Positions 55,001 through 64,000 of a stretch of 64,000 nucleotides of DNA are shown in pieces. Numbering within the stretch: position 1 is the stretch's first letter; every line of letters starts with the position of its first letter. Below the pieces are notes generated by a model, which had not been told where the DNA came from, searched no databases, and was given only the letters and a program-made list of their open reading frames with translations. The DNA comes from Apteryx mantelli (lineage: Eukaryota; Chordata; Aves; Apterygiformes; Apterygidae), in NCBI RefSeq assembly GCF_036417845.1, contig NC_089981.1, positions 80,517,268-80,581,267 on the forward strand, given 5' to 3'. Both the position numbers and the translations under genes were made by a program.

Positions 55001-56266
55001 ATATGTATTAGTTGGACTCAAGACAATTAAATATTCTAATAGGAAAATTGTTGTCATTTCTTTATATTCTATGTCCCACCTCCTGGAATGAAGTCAAATG
55101 GAATTTGTGGCAAGAAATAAGAATGTGACCAACAACAAACCCAACACAACATAAAACCATCAAGAGCATGGCCCTGATTTGGCAGGGGAGGTAATACGGC
55201 TTCAGCTATATCCTATTACATGATACATGAGTCTCAGCTACTTATAGGAGTTAAAGCCTCTTAAATGAACTCAGTAAATCCATGCATGCATGAAAGCTCA
55301 GTGTCTTGCCTTTAAATATTCTTCTTCTATGGGATATTCATAAACTGGAGAGGATCCTTGTGGCCTTGGCCGGATATCTTCTACTGCCACTTCGTTAACC
55401 TGCAGGAAAGAAATGAGTGGTAGGAAAGGAACAATCACCATTAAAAAGTGACCCAGTTTTTAGGAGTTTTTTTCTACTTAGACATAGTCTCCTTCTGCGT
55501 ACAAATCTTTCATTATTAATAGTTGATGCAGGATAACTAATAACTCTTTCCTTGGGTCAACAATAAATCCATTTCTCATTTAAGAAAGTTGATCAAGAAT
55601 GCAAGGGACAGAATTTTGAGAGACAAAAATTATGGTACCATGACTTTGGTTTTTGTTATGCACTGGATGCAGCTATGGTCTGAATGGATTAAAAATGCTG
55701 ACAGGTTAGTCAGTAATGATTGAAAGAGGCTGTAGTGATTCCCTGTCCTGCTTTATCTGCACAGCTACAACCTCCATCCTGTGGCTTCAAATTGTACTGC
55801 CCTCTATAACCAGGCAAACCATGGAAGAGTCAAGAGTCCCAGAAGGAAACTCTGCTGACAGACATTTAGCATCCTTCTTTCTGGAGTCAGACTATGGGCA
55901 AGGTAAACCAGCTAAACATTTAAAGGAATGCTGTTTTAGTTAACAGCCATGTAATAAAGAGTTTGCTAGGTCTTGGTATAGAACTTTTGCTGGCAAGTCA
56001 TGGTAAAGAGCAGACCACATTACACTGCAGCATTGTTCTGGCAGGAAGATTCCCAAACAGAAATACTAACAGCTACAACATTTTTGACGGAGAAAAAAAA
56101 TCACCAACAAAACCCAACTATAAATAAAATACTAAAGATCAAACTTTCATAAGGTAATTTTACCCACCCCCTCAAAAAAACCTCCTCAAACTTACAGAAT
56201 CTTCATCTTCTGCATCAGCATCAGCATCTCCAGGAGGCTCTGTTGGTCTCAGCTGTCGTCCAGAAT
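23981..56266 (-). CDS. AHNAK2: AHNAK2, giant repeat scaffold protein (initiator exon not in window)
   Basis: Exons in transcript order are 56266-56196, 55399-55310, 54545-54507, 53897-53756, 52971-52793 and 52006-23981, all phase-compatible. They encode at least 9,514 residues. Recognised by [20 protein letters not shown] and the PDZ-like core GFSVTGGG...[13 protein letters not shown]...[14 protein letters not shown], all close to human AHNAK2, and by thousands of residues of KMPxF/xVSLP repeats. Known for the family (AHNAK, AHNAK2, periaxin): large scaffolds at membrane-cytoskeleton sites such as costameres; the PDZ-like domain forms an intertwined dimer. Here the protein is far longer than human AHNAK2 (about 5,800) because of the 1101-bp array. 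Six exons plus one missing initiator exon equals the human count of seven. The conserved start (MCDC-type in human) was not found up to 64000. One intron has a GC donor. Copy number depends on assembly quality. Confidence 0.95.
25500..29558 (-). repeat. AHNAK2: Diverged AHNAK2 units, C-terminal side of the array
   Basis: The five-module order continues in AT-rich, diverged form. Aligning the Gly codon of the KFG(V/I)S motif, copies occur at 28994, 27938, 26852 and 25520. That is 1083, 1056, 1086 and 1332 bases apart going away from the array's own copy at 30077, all multiples of three. They look like older units that escaped homogenisation. Confidence 0.85.
29559..50105 (-). repeat. AHNAK2: Homogenised coding tandem array, 18.66 copies of a 1101-bp unit
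   Basis: The sequence repeats with a period of exactly 1101 bases (367 codons) over 20,547 bp. Identity starts sharply at 29559 and stops at 50105. Copies differ at only a few positions: V/G (near 29660 in the first copy), S/P (near 30007) and P/A (near 30562), plus rare singletons, e.g. near 31506, 32438, 38161, 41624, 43965 and 48243. Within a unit, five module starts ([35 protein letters not shown]) are spaced 65, 63, 76, 68 and 95 residues. GC-rich codons are used throughout, unlike the AT-rich code on both sides. Confidence 0.97.
50106..51100 (-). repeat. AHNAK2: Diverged AHNAK2 unit, N-terminal side of the array
   Basis: An AT-rich module set with the same motif order: [22 protein letters not shown], then [15 protein letters not shown]. 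The Gly codon of KFGIS lies at 51041, 1146 bases from its counterpart in the array (49895), again a multiple of three. Confidence 0.8.
52793..52971 (-). CDS. AHNAK2: AHNAK2 exon, second half of PDZ-like domain
   Basis: It completes the Gly codon and encodes [20 protein letters not shown], then [18 protein letters not shown], the C-terminal half of the PDZ-like domain. A charged linker follows, ending RLSQ at the donor CAG|GTTAGT. Phase 0 into the giant exon. Confidence 0.94.
53100..53311 (-). mobile_element. CR1 LINE fragment, 3' end
   Basis: The + strand reads AGAATCACAGAATGGTTGAGG, then TAGTCCAATCCCCC, then CTCTGGGCAACCTCTTCCAG. This is the antisense of the 3' end of avian/reptilian CR1, including the ATTCTRTG-type terminal repeats. 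The element is therefore inserted on the - strand, in the same sense as AHNAK2, within its intron 52972-53755. It is 5'-truncated and noncoding. Confidence 0.9.
53312..53353 (+). repeat. 21-bp tandem duplication
   Basis: Two perfect adjacent copies of a 21-base unit beginning TCTGTTTTTCAG, immediately beside the CR1 fragment end. Confidence 0.85.
53756..53897 (-). CDS. AHNAK2: AHNAK2 exon, first half of PDZ-like domain
   Basis: It encodes [20 protein letters not shown] and then [20 protein letters not shown], ending in MRE plus the first base of Gly. GFSVTGGG is the carboxylate-loop region of the AHNAK/periaxin PDZ-like fold. The acceptor is ATTTAG and the donor GAAG|GTACAG. Confidence 0.93.
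54507..54545 (-). CDS. AHNAK2: AHNAK2 39-base exon
   Basis: Thirteen polar codons ([13 protein letters not shown]) between a TTTTTCAG acceptor and a CAG|GTTAGT donor. It is phase 0 at both ends, so it can be included or skipped without changing the frame. Confidence 0.7.
55310..55399 (-). CDS. AHNAK2: AHNAK2 exon, [12 protein letters not shown] segment
   Basis: Thirty codons, phase 0 at both ends, containing [15 protein letters not shown], a near-exact match to human AHNAK2. The acceptor is CTGCAG. The donor reads AAAG|GCAAGA, a GC-AG intron with otherwise strong consensus; no usable GT donor lies close by. Confidence 0.88.
56196..56266 (-). CDS. AHNAK2: AHNAK2 exon, N-terminal SGRQL segment
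   Basis: It enters in phase 2 and encodes [20 protein letters not shown] followed by EDS. This matches the SGRQL..E acidic segment that follows the initiator exon in human AHNAK2. The acceptor is TTTTCAG and the donor TCT|GTAAGT. The next coding bases upstream lie outside the recognisable part of the window. Confidence 0.85.
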
Positions 56267-59200
56267 CTGAAAACAATACACAAGTTGTGTCTGTACACCA
56301 GTACAAAGCACAGAACAATAAGCTTTGAAACTGAAATCCTCCAGATCAGTATGACTATGAGAAGTGCTCAGCCAGCTGTAGAAAAGCCTGCTTTCATTCA
56401 AATTCTTTATCTCAGATTTCATCAGACTGATCTTTCCAAAGATACCAGAAATATTCAAAGCCAGAAGTGTAGAGGCTTTTGTGAAGTAAGATGAAGAAAA
56501 TAGTCACCAGCCTGGAAAAAAATAAAATTAAAAGTTGGCACAATTTTTTTTTTAATCACCAAGCTTGCGGTCTTTAAGACAGGAGTCAGAGTGAAAGCAT
56601 CACAAAGCTTTGATAGTCATAAAGATTCAGTTGCTTTCCTTCTTAAAAGTATTCAGGGCAGAGATAGATCAGGTGAAGATAGGCTGTTTGAAAAGATGAT
56701 TCTTTTGAAATGGCTTAAATTGAGCACCAAAAAACAAAACCAATACGAATACACTGTCATTTTTAGAGATCCAGTCTCAGCCAATAGATGACAGTTTGAG
56801 TGAACTACACATTCTCTGCTGCACAGAGTATTCTACATACACTATTCCTTGCCCTGATAACTCTGCCTTCTTTCCCATCCCATTCCTGCTCCATTTTTTT
56901 TTTTAAGGCATTGGGTTGTCTAGCTTTCTGAGGCCAAGTTCTGCAACCATCGTTAGCATACATAATTTTCACTCTTATAAACAGATCTGGCTCAAAAATA
57001 TGCTCAAACACTAGAGAAGAAAACCACAAGCAGAACTGTGCAACTAATTCATTATCTAATTTAAATGAAGAATCCTTGGGCTGGAACATGACATACTTAT
57101 TTCTGAACATGAACCTTACATGCTATGTAGACAAGCTGGCCCTAGTTCTGTTTGTATACATTCACTTTAACTTACATAAGCTGGCAAGCACTGTCTAAAA
57201 TGGCCATGATTTTGATAGCCTTTCTTCATAGTTTTCTGAACTTCTACATTTTTTTCTTGACTTTTTAGAATATGAAATTATTTAGTACAGGCAGGGTCAT
57301 GAAAGAACTATGCTATCTGATCAGTGATGGACCACTTCATTAAGTGAATGGTCACAGTGTGCTTCAAATGGGAATGTCCCATGTCAATCTATGGGCCAAG
57401 CTTCCAAACTTGACTAACTAGAGGGCACCTTAGCCATGTTTATATTATCTTAATAATCTCTCCTATGGTATTTTAACTCCAGAGAACTAGAATCAACTTA
57501 GAAATATCAGGGCTACCAGACCTTGCCTCTTTTAGCCTTCACAAGACTAGTCATGACACCTATGATGAACACTTCTAGAAAATGGTTTTAATGCAGCCCC
57601 TAATCCAGATTAAAGACCTTCATAAATTGGTTTGATATTTTCAAAGGCCTAGCAATTGTAATTTTCAGAAGCTCAAGAAAGTTGAAAAATGATCACAGCT
57701 CTATCTAAAAATTTAAATGTGGATTTACAAACCTGATTTTAGGCATCTCTTTTTGAAAATTCTCAGGTCCATTCATGAAGCTCTTAACCACATCTATTCT
57801 AATACACAGTGTATGTGTAGAAGACATGTGGGCCTGAGGCCTGATTGTTTAAATTGCTTAGTGTTTCTAAAGAGTCAGGTGCCAACCTTGAATTTTATGG
57901 CTGTTACTAAAATTCCAAGAAATAGTAAGGACTTGGACTTGTGGCATTATTGTATTTTTCACTTGGGAAAATCCCACCCACAAGCTCTGCAGTCCAGTAG
58001 AATGACTTAACAGAATATTGCTTGGATTGCTACAGCATTTGCTCTTCAGTGCAGCACTTGGAGGTGAATTACAACATTGGGCCATGATGGCTGCCAATAA
58101 TTTTGCTACTGGAAAAGAAAAAGGAAAGAATTATCTGGGAGGATTCTTGGGTAGGTTCACTACTGTTTCTCGTTTTACTCTGGCATAACTTGTTTAGAAT
58201 TGGAGCAATGCAAGTATGGAGTGCTCCATTTACAAAACTGGAATGATCCTATATGGTTTATGCGGCTGATTTATTTCACTATCCAGTAGGGCATATCCTC
58301 TGAGTCTAGCACACTGCAGCTATCCTACATGTCCTAACAGAGGTAAAACTTTTTAAACCAAATACTTTAAACAAAGGATACTTAAAATGAGTAGGTGACC
58401 AGCACCTTCAAAATCTTCTTGCTGCTAAGATTGAACTACTTAAAAGACCCAAGAGAATTTGGCACTCCACTGCTTTTCACAGTAAGACCTGAACACTTAT
58501 TTCCCACAGGGATGCTCTTCTGGACAAAGCAGTGGTGTATGAGGCACAAGGGTGGCTTCACGTGCTTGGCCAAATACTAGCAGGCAATTGCTCTCCTTGT
58601 CCTTGTTAGAGGTGTTGTGAGTCAAGGTTTGCTAACATGTAGTCAGGAGCGTCCTGTGCTGTTAAAGGGGCAAATCTGTCAGTGTAAAAGGCCTTTTTCA
58701 CCCACCTCATGGTGTGTAGAAAGGGAGAGACTCCTCCTGTGAAAGCTCTTAGTAAACTGCTACCTCTCCTAAATGGTAATAGTAGGATTTTTCCTACAAA
58801 ATGGAGGAACAGATTCCTATCGCCAGGGTTAGTACAGAGATGGCTGAGATGGCATGGAGCAAAGATCGGCTACACAAATCAACTCCCCTCCCAAGCTTTG
58901 CACTGACGGCCTTTGCAACCAGCCTAATTTCTCCAAACTCTGCCTATTCGTATAGTAATTCTCCCCTCTGCATTAGTTAAGATGTGAAAAAGACTTTTTA
59001 TGCCCCTGACTCCCCATGTAAACTAGGCGTAAGATTTGGTTCTGATTTTTTTCCAATTCAGATGACATTAAAAACAAATATATAGAAAAGGGGAAATTGG
59101 AGTACATTGCTGTATTACATTTTCAGCAAAGCTTTCTTTCTGTATATGCAAGACTGTGCCAATAAACTATGATTTATATGCATGTCATCCTCATGCTCCA

Positions 59201-62200
59201 AATAGCAGTGATGCCAACATTTTATAGGTTTTAACTTTTTTCATAAACCCTGGACAATCATTGCTTTGTTCAAAATGTTTTCATAAACAAGATGGAATTT
59301 ACACCAGTGACTAGTTCTAATAGCCACTGAACTGACTTCAGAACAAGGGAATTTTTTGAAAATAGGCAGTAGGAGTTACACAGAATGGAACATTTTCATA
59401 TCATATGACTAAAAATTGCGTTTGCTTTTTTAGATGCAAATTTTTTGATTATTTTATCCTTAATAGAACAACCCAACTGGATTGTTTTAGGTGCAACTGC
59501 AAATATGTAAAACCTGGTAATTGTTTCGATATCCACCTCAGGTAACAGTCTCCAAAAACACATTTTTTACATTATATATCAATTTAAAGCATGACGGTGT
59601 GATCTAATTCAAGTCCATTGTGGTTTAATGTATCATATAAATGGAAACCTGGCTTTAACTGAGACATTGGCATATTAATTTACCATAATCCATATTCTTT
59701 AAAATTAAATTAAGAATAAAACAGTAAAAGAGTATACTGGATATGTTGTTTAAAAAAAGCTCTTTTATAACCTCTTTTGCTGATCATCATCTGTCTCCCA
59801 TGCTTATAAATTGTATCTCTTTCTCTACACTTCTGCTTGTGTTTTCGCCTCTTAGTGTTCAATACTAAAGATCTGTTTGCATATAATGTAATGAATTTAA
59901 GTAGCTTGATCTTATTTTTAAGTATATAACTTTTGCTCACATCAGCTTCTTAGGCATTGTCTTTCCTGCTAAAAAGTGGTTTTATTTTTGCTTTGTTTTG
60001 TTTCATTTTGTTTCATTTCATTTTATTTTATTTTTTCTTGGGAGAGAACTAATATATCACGGTTGCCTTGTTTTCCCCGGGATTTTAATTTACATCAGTT
60101 AATCCTAACAAGTGTAGCAACGGTTACAATGTACATATTTTTGACAAAGACACAGGTTAAGTCTTGCTGATTCTCAGGCCACATCCTCACTAGAAGAAGA
60201 GGTATCTTTTTGCTAGGTACTGACTGGCATGCATTATCTAACTTTGCTTCGATAGCTAATTTCTCTTAGTAGAGAGAAACCTAAGCTGTGATAGATTAAT
60301 ATAGGTCTTTGGGTGAAAACCTGTGTGCTTTGCTCACTCATTTATTATGGTTTGTTAACACAGGAAGACCACAAACTGCCTTTTCTTTACTAGGGTTTTG
60401 CTGTTTGCTAACTACCATTTCTTAGCTATGGTAAGAAACAAAGGGACCTGTTTGCCCAGTGTTGGTCTGGCCTTGCAGAAATGGATAGCTCTGAGTCCCT
60501 CCGCAGCTTGAGGACTCGTGCCTACACACCCTGGCAAGCCCAGGACATCCTTAGCAGGGTCTTTTCTGCCAATGCAAAGCGCACCCTGCGCACATAACAT
60601 GATCTGTATTATTAATGAGGAGGAGGAGGAGTAAATAACTGTAAGACAAACAACAACAGGAAGAACTGAATATCGTTGTCGTTGCTAGCACTGTGTTTGA
60701 CCAGGCAAATAATCCAGACATGTTGGTCAACTCTCTTCCCAGGGCTCCCTCCCGTGCTTAGTATTACGTGTGAGTCTCGTTGTAAATAAGGATGTGCATT
60801 GCTGCCACCCTGGAGAGCCTTGGCCAGCTCCTGTGTCCAGACCACTCTGCCAGGGGTGTATTTGCAGCTGTCAGGTCCATCCACCTGCAGATCAGTTTGT
60901 CTCCAAGCCCTCAGGCACCCCTGTCACGGGCCCATTGATGGTTAGTCACTGCTGATGCACTGCTCCACAGTTCCTCCTATTTTTATTTTAAAGCCCTTTT
61001 TCAAAACAGGCACTGTGCCCAGTTATTTTTTCCATGGCTTGTTCTCCTTCTCTTGTAGGTATCGTAACTACTTGGATTCCTTTACTTCCTTCACAGCTCT
61101 CACTGCCGCCTGAGCATTGCTACTGCAAAGCCCTGCAGCCCCTTCTGGTTCACTTCTTGTATTTGGAATTGGGAATATTTAGAATATTTAGAATATTTAA
61201 AATCGTAGATCCCAGCTCAGGAAAGCACTTGATAATAGGAACACTATGCACATGCTTGGCATTTGACTGGGCCTCTCAAGAGCACTTTTTGAGATAGGTA
61301 AGTTTGCCTGGCTTGGAACTTTAGTTTGCTAAGAGAGATTTTTTGCTTCAGGGTGATGGGCAGAAAGGCAGCAATTCAATCATTTTACTTCTTTGGAATC
61401 CCCAGTGCTTCAGTTTCCATGTCTGCTTCTTTTTTAGGTCTTCCCTCTCCATCCCAAACTACTATCATCTCATTTATTTTGCTAAGTTGTTAAATTAATG
61501 TATGTGTGTTGCATTCCGTTCTTTGGGTTTCCCAGGAGATCCCAGGACATTAGAGACTGATGAATAAATGTAGATCAACCAGCTAATTTTAATGTCACTT
61601 CAGCTAGGCAGTGTCATCAAGCATATAAGCTATTACATTGGTTTGGTTTCCTTAAAACTCCCATGACTGAAAAAATGGCCTAAGTCAGACTTTTTAAAAG
61701 CCCTCACAGGAAAACTTACAATGACAGCAAAAGGACCACCTTTTCCATCTCAATGAATATTTTCTGGATAAAAGCATGAATTTTCAGCCCTTAAAAAAGT
61801 AATTTTCACTGCTTTCCAAAATCAGCTTTGGTAAAGATCTCTGAATCCATAAACAGATCTTTGTGTTCTCCTAACTGCATCAATTGGTTTGATGAGTCAG
61901 GATTTGCCAATCCCTCTGCTAAGTATGTTGTGCAAATACTATGTACAGCACAAAGATAGTTACTCCCTCAATAGCAGCAGCAGCCTGAAATAATTCATTA
62001 TTTCCCCCAGCGTTTTCTTATTCAGCTCAAGTTACAAATGGAAGTGATGACCTAATGCATTAAAGAAGACTAAAAGTCTGTAATACTTCAAGATCTATTG
62101 TTATAAAAAGCAAACCACAGAGGATTTGTTGTCCAGAACTGCTGTCTGGAGGCAACATGGCAAAGAGCATCAGCTTTAATATCGTACCTTGGGTTCAACT

Positions 62201-64000
62201 GTGAATTTCTTTAAATGCAAATACCAAAGTTAAATGTAAAGGCCACAAACAGGAACAACTAGGAATACACAAGAATAGTAGGGCTGTTCAAGGGCCTGCC
62301 TTTCACATTTTCTCTTTCCCAAAGGGATATGTTACTTAAAGAAAGACCTGAAAAACATCCTGGCTGCTCTCTATACCATGTCCTGTCTCTCTACCTCCCC
62401 TGGTGGTTACGTCGCATGAGGAGTTTGGCTACAGCAGCTTGGAGCAATCATCCCCACCATCCAAATCCTCCTGAGCAATTTGGATAGTGGAGGAGTCATG
62501 TTCTTCCAAGCAAGCAACACAGGCCGTGAGGGAAACCATCCTGCAAGAACCACTTGGTGAAGATGAGAAGAACCTGCAAGTGACTGCAGACAAACTCATT
62601 TATGCACACACTGTGCTTCCTGAGGAAGCCGCTGCATGGTTCAAAGCCCAGATGACGGCACCAGCTCTTGCACAGTCTGCATAGGCCTGAACGTGAGCTC
62701 CGGCAGGCCTGCGGCATTCCCCGCAAGCAGCTCTAACAATGCTTGGGAAAGGCGTCAGCTAAAAAGCAAGAGGTTCATTTTTCTACAGAAATTTTCTAGC
62801 ACATTCCATAGAACTGGTTTCATTCCACTGCCCTGAGAGATCCCAGGGACTAAGTTACACCAACTGCTGGGCAGGGCTCTGGGGCACAGCAGGAGCGCCG
62901 CGGGAATGCTGTCGCTGTCACTCTATCCCTGGGCGGACACATGGCAATGGGAGGATGCAGGCACGAGGCCGTGGAGAAGGCTGCTTCTCGGAGCGCTCCA
63001 GCACAGGAAAGTGCTGCTACTTCACTTGAACAACTGCCAGTGAGACACTGGGGAACCCCGCAGCTCCACCTAGAAGCTAGAAGGTCCACCAGCTGTCAGC
63101 TCTGAAACGAACTATTGCCTCAGTGGAAAAAGCAGCCATTCTGCCTTGGAAAAAGGGATAAAGTAAGGAATAGCCCCCCCAACTTCTGCCTTTCCCCCAA
63201 CCCTCCCTACCAAGCTCCAAAATTCTGGTATCCCTAGATGTTTCTGTGGGATGCAGACAAAAAGACTAGTCTGTGGACTGAAGATAAAATTTAGCTGCTA
63301 AAGGGGTTTAACAGACCTTATTCTCTGCAGGACACTATCAGAACCGGTTAGGGTTGTGCTAAAGCTAAACTCCCGCCTTTGTTTTGCCTTCGGTTTGGTA
63401 ATGCCCCCTGGCTGCACTCTGTCACTTAACTGCATACTTGTACTATGATGAATGTAACTCAAACTCTGGAGCCAAAAGCAGGGGCTTGTAGCACAGCAGA
63501 GCTAAAGGAGCAGCTACTCCCAAATAACCAATGTGTGAATAGTTTCCTTCCATTCAAGGCATGAACAAGATGTCTTGATTCACTGCCTTGGTATGTTAAG
63601 CTGCCTTTGTCAGCAGTTAGAGTACTTCATTATAAGCCTTCGAATCATTGCATTTCAAAACCTTCCTAAAGCAGAAAGTATCTGTAAGTTACAATCATCC
63701 GCCTCCTCTCCCTGCCAGAAAGCTGTTTGTGGAGTTAGCTCCTGCTTCCATCAAAAAGAGAAGGTCTCTGCTCTGCAAAGTACATCCAAGTAGAAAAATG
63801 TTTAGGGAATTAAGGTTTCTTACAGAGCAGATGAGCTCTGTAGGGTTTTATAGAGCATTTTCTACAGGTTGACTAATATCAGGGAAGACGTGGAAGAACA
63901 CTGGCATCTAAGAACAGATATAAACACTACCATAAAAAGAAAAATGAACAGCCCCCAGATGAAAAGGAGAGTGAATGGCTTTCCTGTGAGTGTGTGTTTA
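56267..64000. other. Probable AHNAK2 first intron; no gene recognised
   Basis: No recognisable coding exon on either strand. A copy of the conserved AHNAK2 initiator segment was looked for on the - strand and not found. AT-rich for the most part, with slightly more GC near 62400-63100. A T-rich simple repeat with TTTCA/TTTTA units lies at 60001-60036. Confidence 0.55.
60001..60036 (+). repeat. T-rich pentanucleotide-like repeat
   Basis: An imperfect run of TTTCATTTTG, TTTCA and TTTTA units ending in a T run. A simple repeat only. Confidence 0.7.

Noticed and set aside
62487-62684. 65-codon + strand ORF as a small gene or exon
   Set aside because: No homology recognised and no supporting splice structure; the length is within chance expectation.

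Overview
The window is vertebrate nuclear DNA: intron-split genes with GT-AG splice sites, long AT-rich introns, one CpG-dense island and a CR1-type LINE tail at 53100-53311. The CR1 tail points to a sauropsid, most likely a bird. Two genes lie tail to tail, PLD4 on the + strand and AHNAK2 on the - strand. This is the arrangement known from human 14q32.33, so the window is a conserved syntenic block. The organism call is inference; the two gene calls rest on extended protein similarity and consistent exon phases.

Layout. 1-5486 holds nothing that I can assign. 5487-17265 holds ten PLD4 coding exons, which join in frame to about 498 residues: an N-terminal membrane anchor, two HKD phosphodiesterase motifs and many N-glycosylation sequons. 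17266-23227 is the region between the two 3' ends. It contains the PLD4 3' UTR, a CpG island at about 17820-19380 with no assigned gene, three poly-C runs and a 30-bp duplication. 23981-56266 holds six AHNAK2 exons on the - strand: five short N-terminal exons, two of which encode the PDZ-like domain, and one uninterrupted 28,026-bp terminal exon. The initiator exon of AHNAK2 is not visible and probably lies beyond 64000. 56267-64000 is then probably first intron.

The outstanding feature is inside the AHNAK2 terminal exon: 29559-50105 is 18.66 tandem copies of a 1101-bp (367-codon) unit that are nearly identical. Each unit is a higher-order repeat of five related KMPxF-type modules of 65, 63, 76, 68 and 95 residues. 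Older, AT-rich copies of the same unit continue on both sides in the same register but have diverged. The homogenised units are GC-rich and change abruptly to AT-rich code at both edges. Three two-state amino-acid positions occur in all four pairwise combinations among the copies, which suggests exchange between units. The predicted protein is at least 9,514 residues, against about 5,800 for human AHNAK2, if the assembly has the copy number right.

The two genes do not form a pathway. PLD4 is an endolysosomal nuclease or phospholipase-family enzyme of immune cells, and AHNAK2 is a giant scaffold protein. Their proximity reflects conserved gene order.
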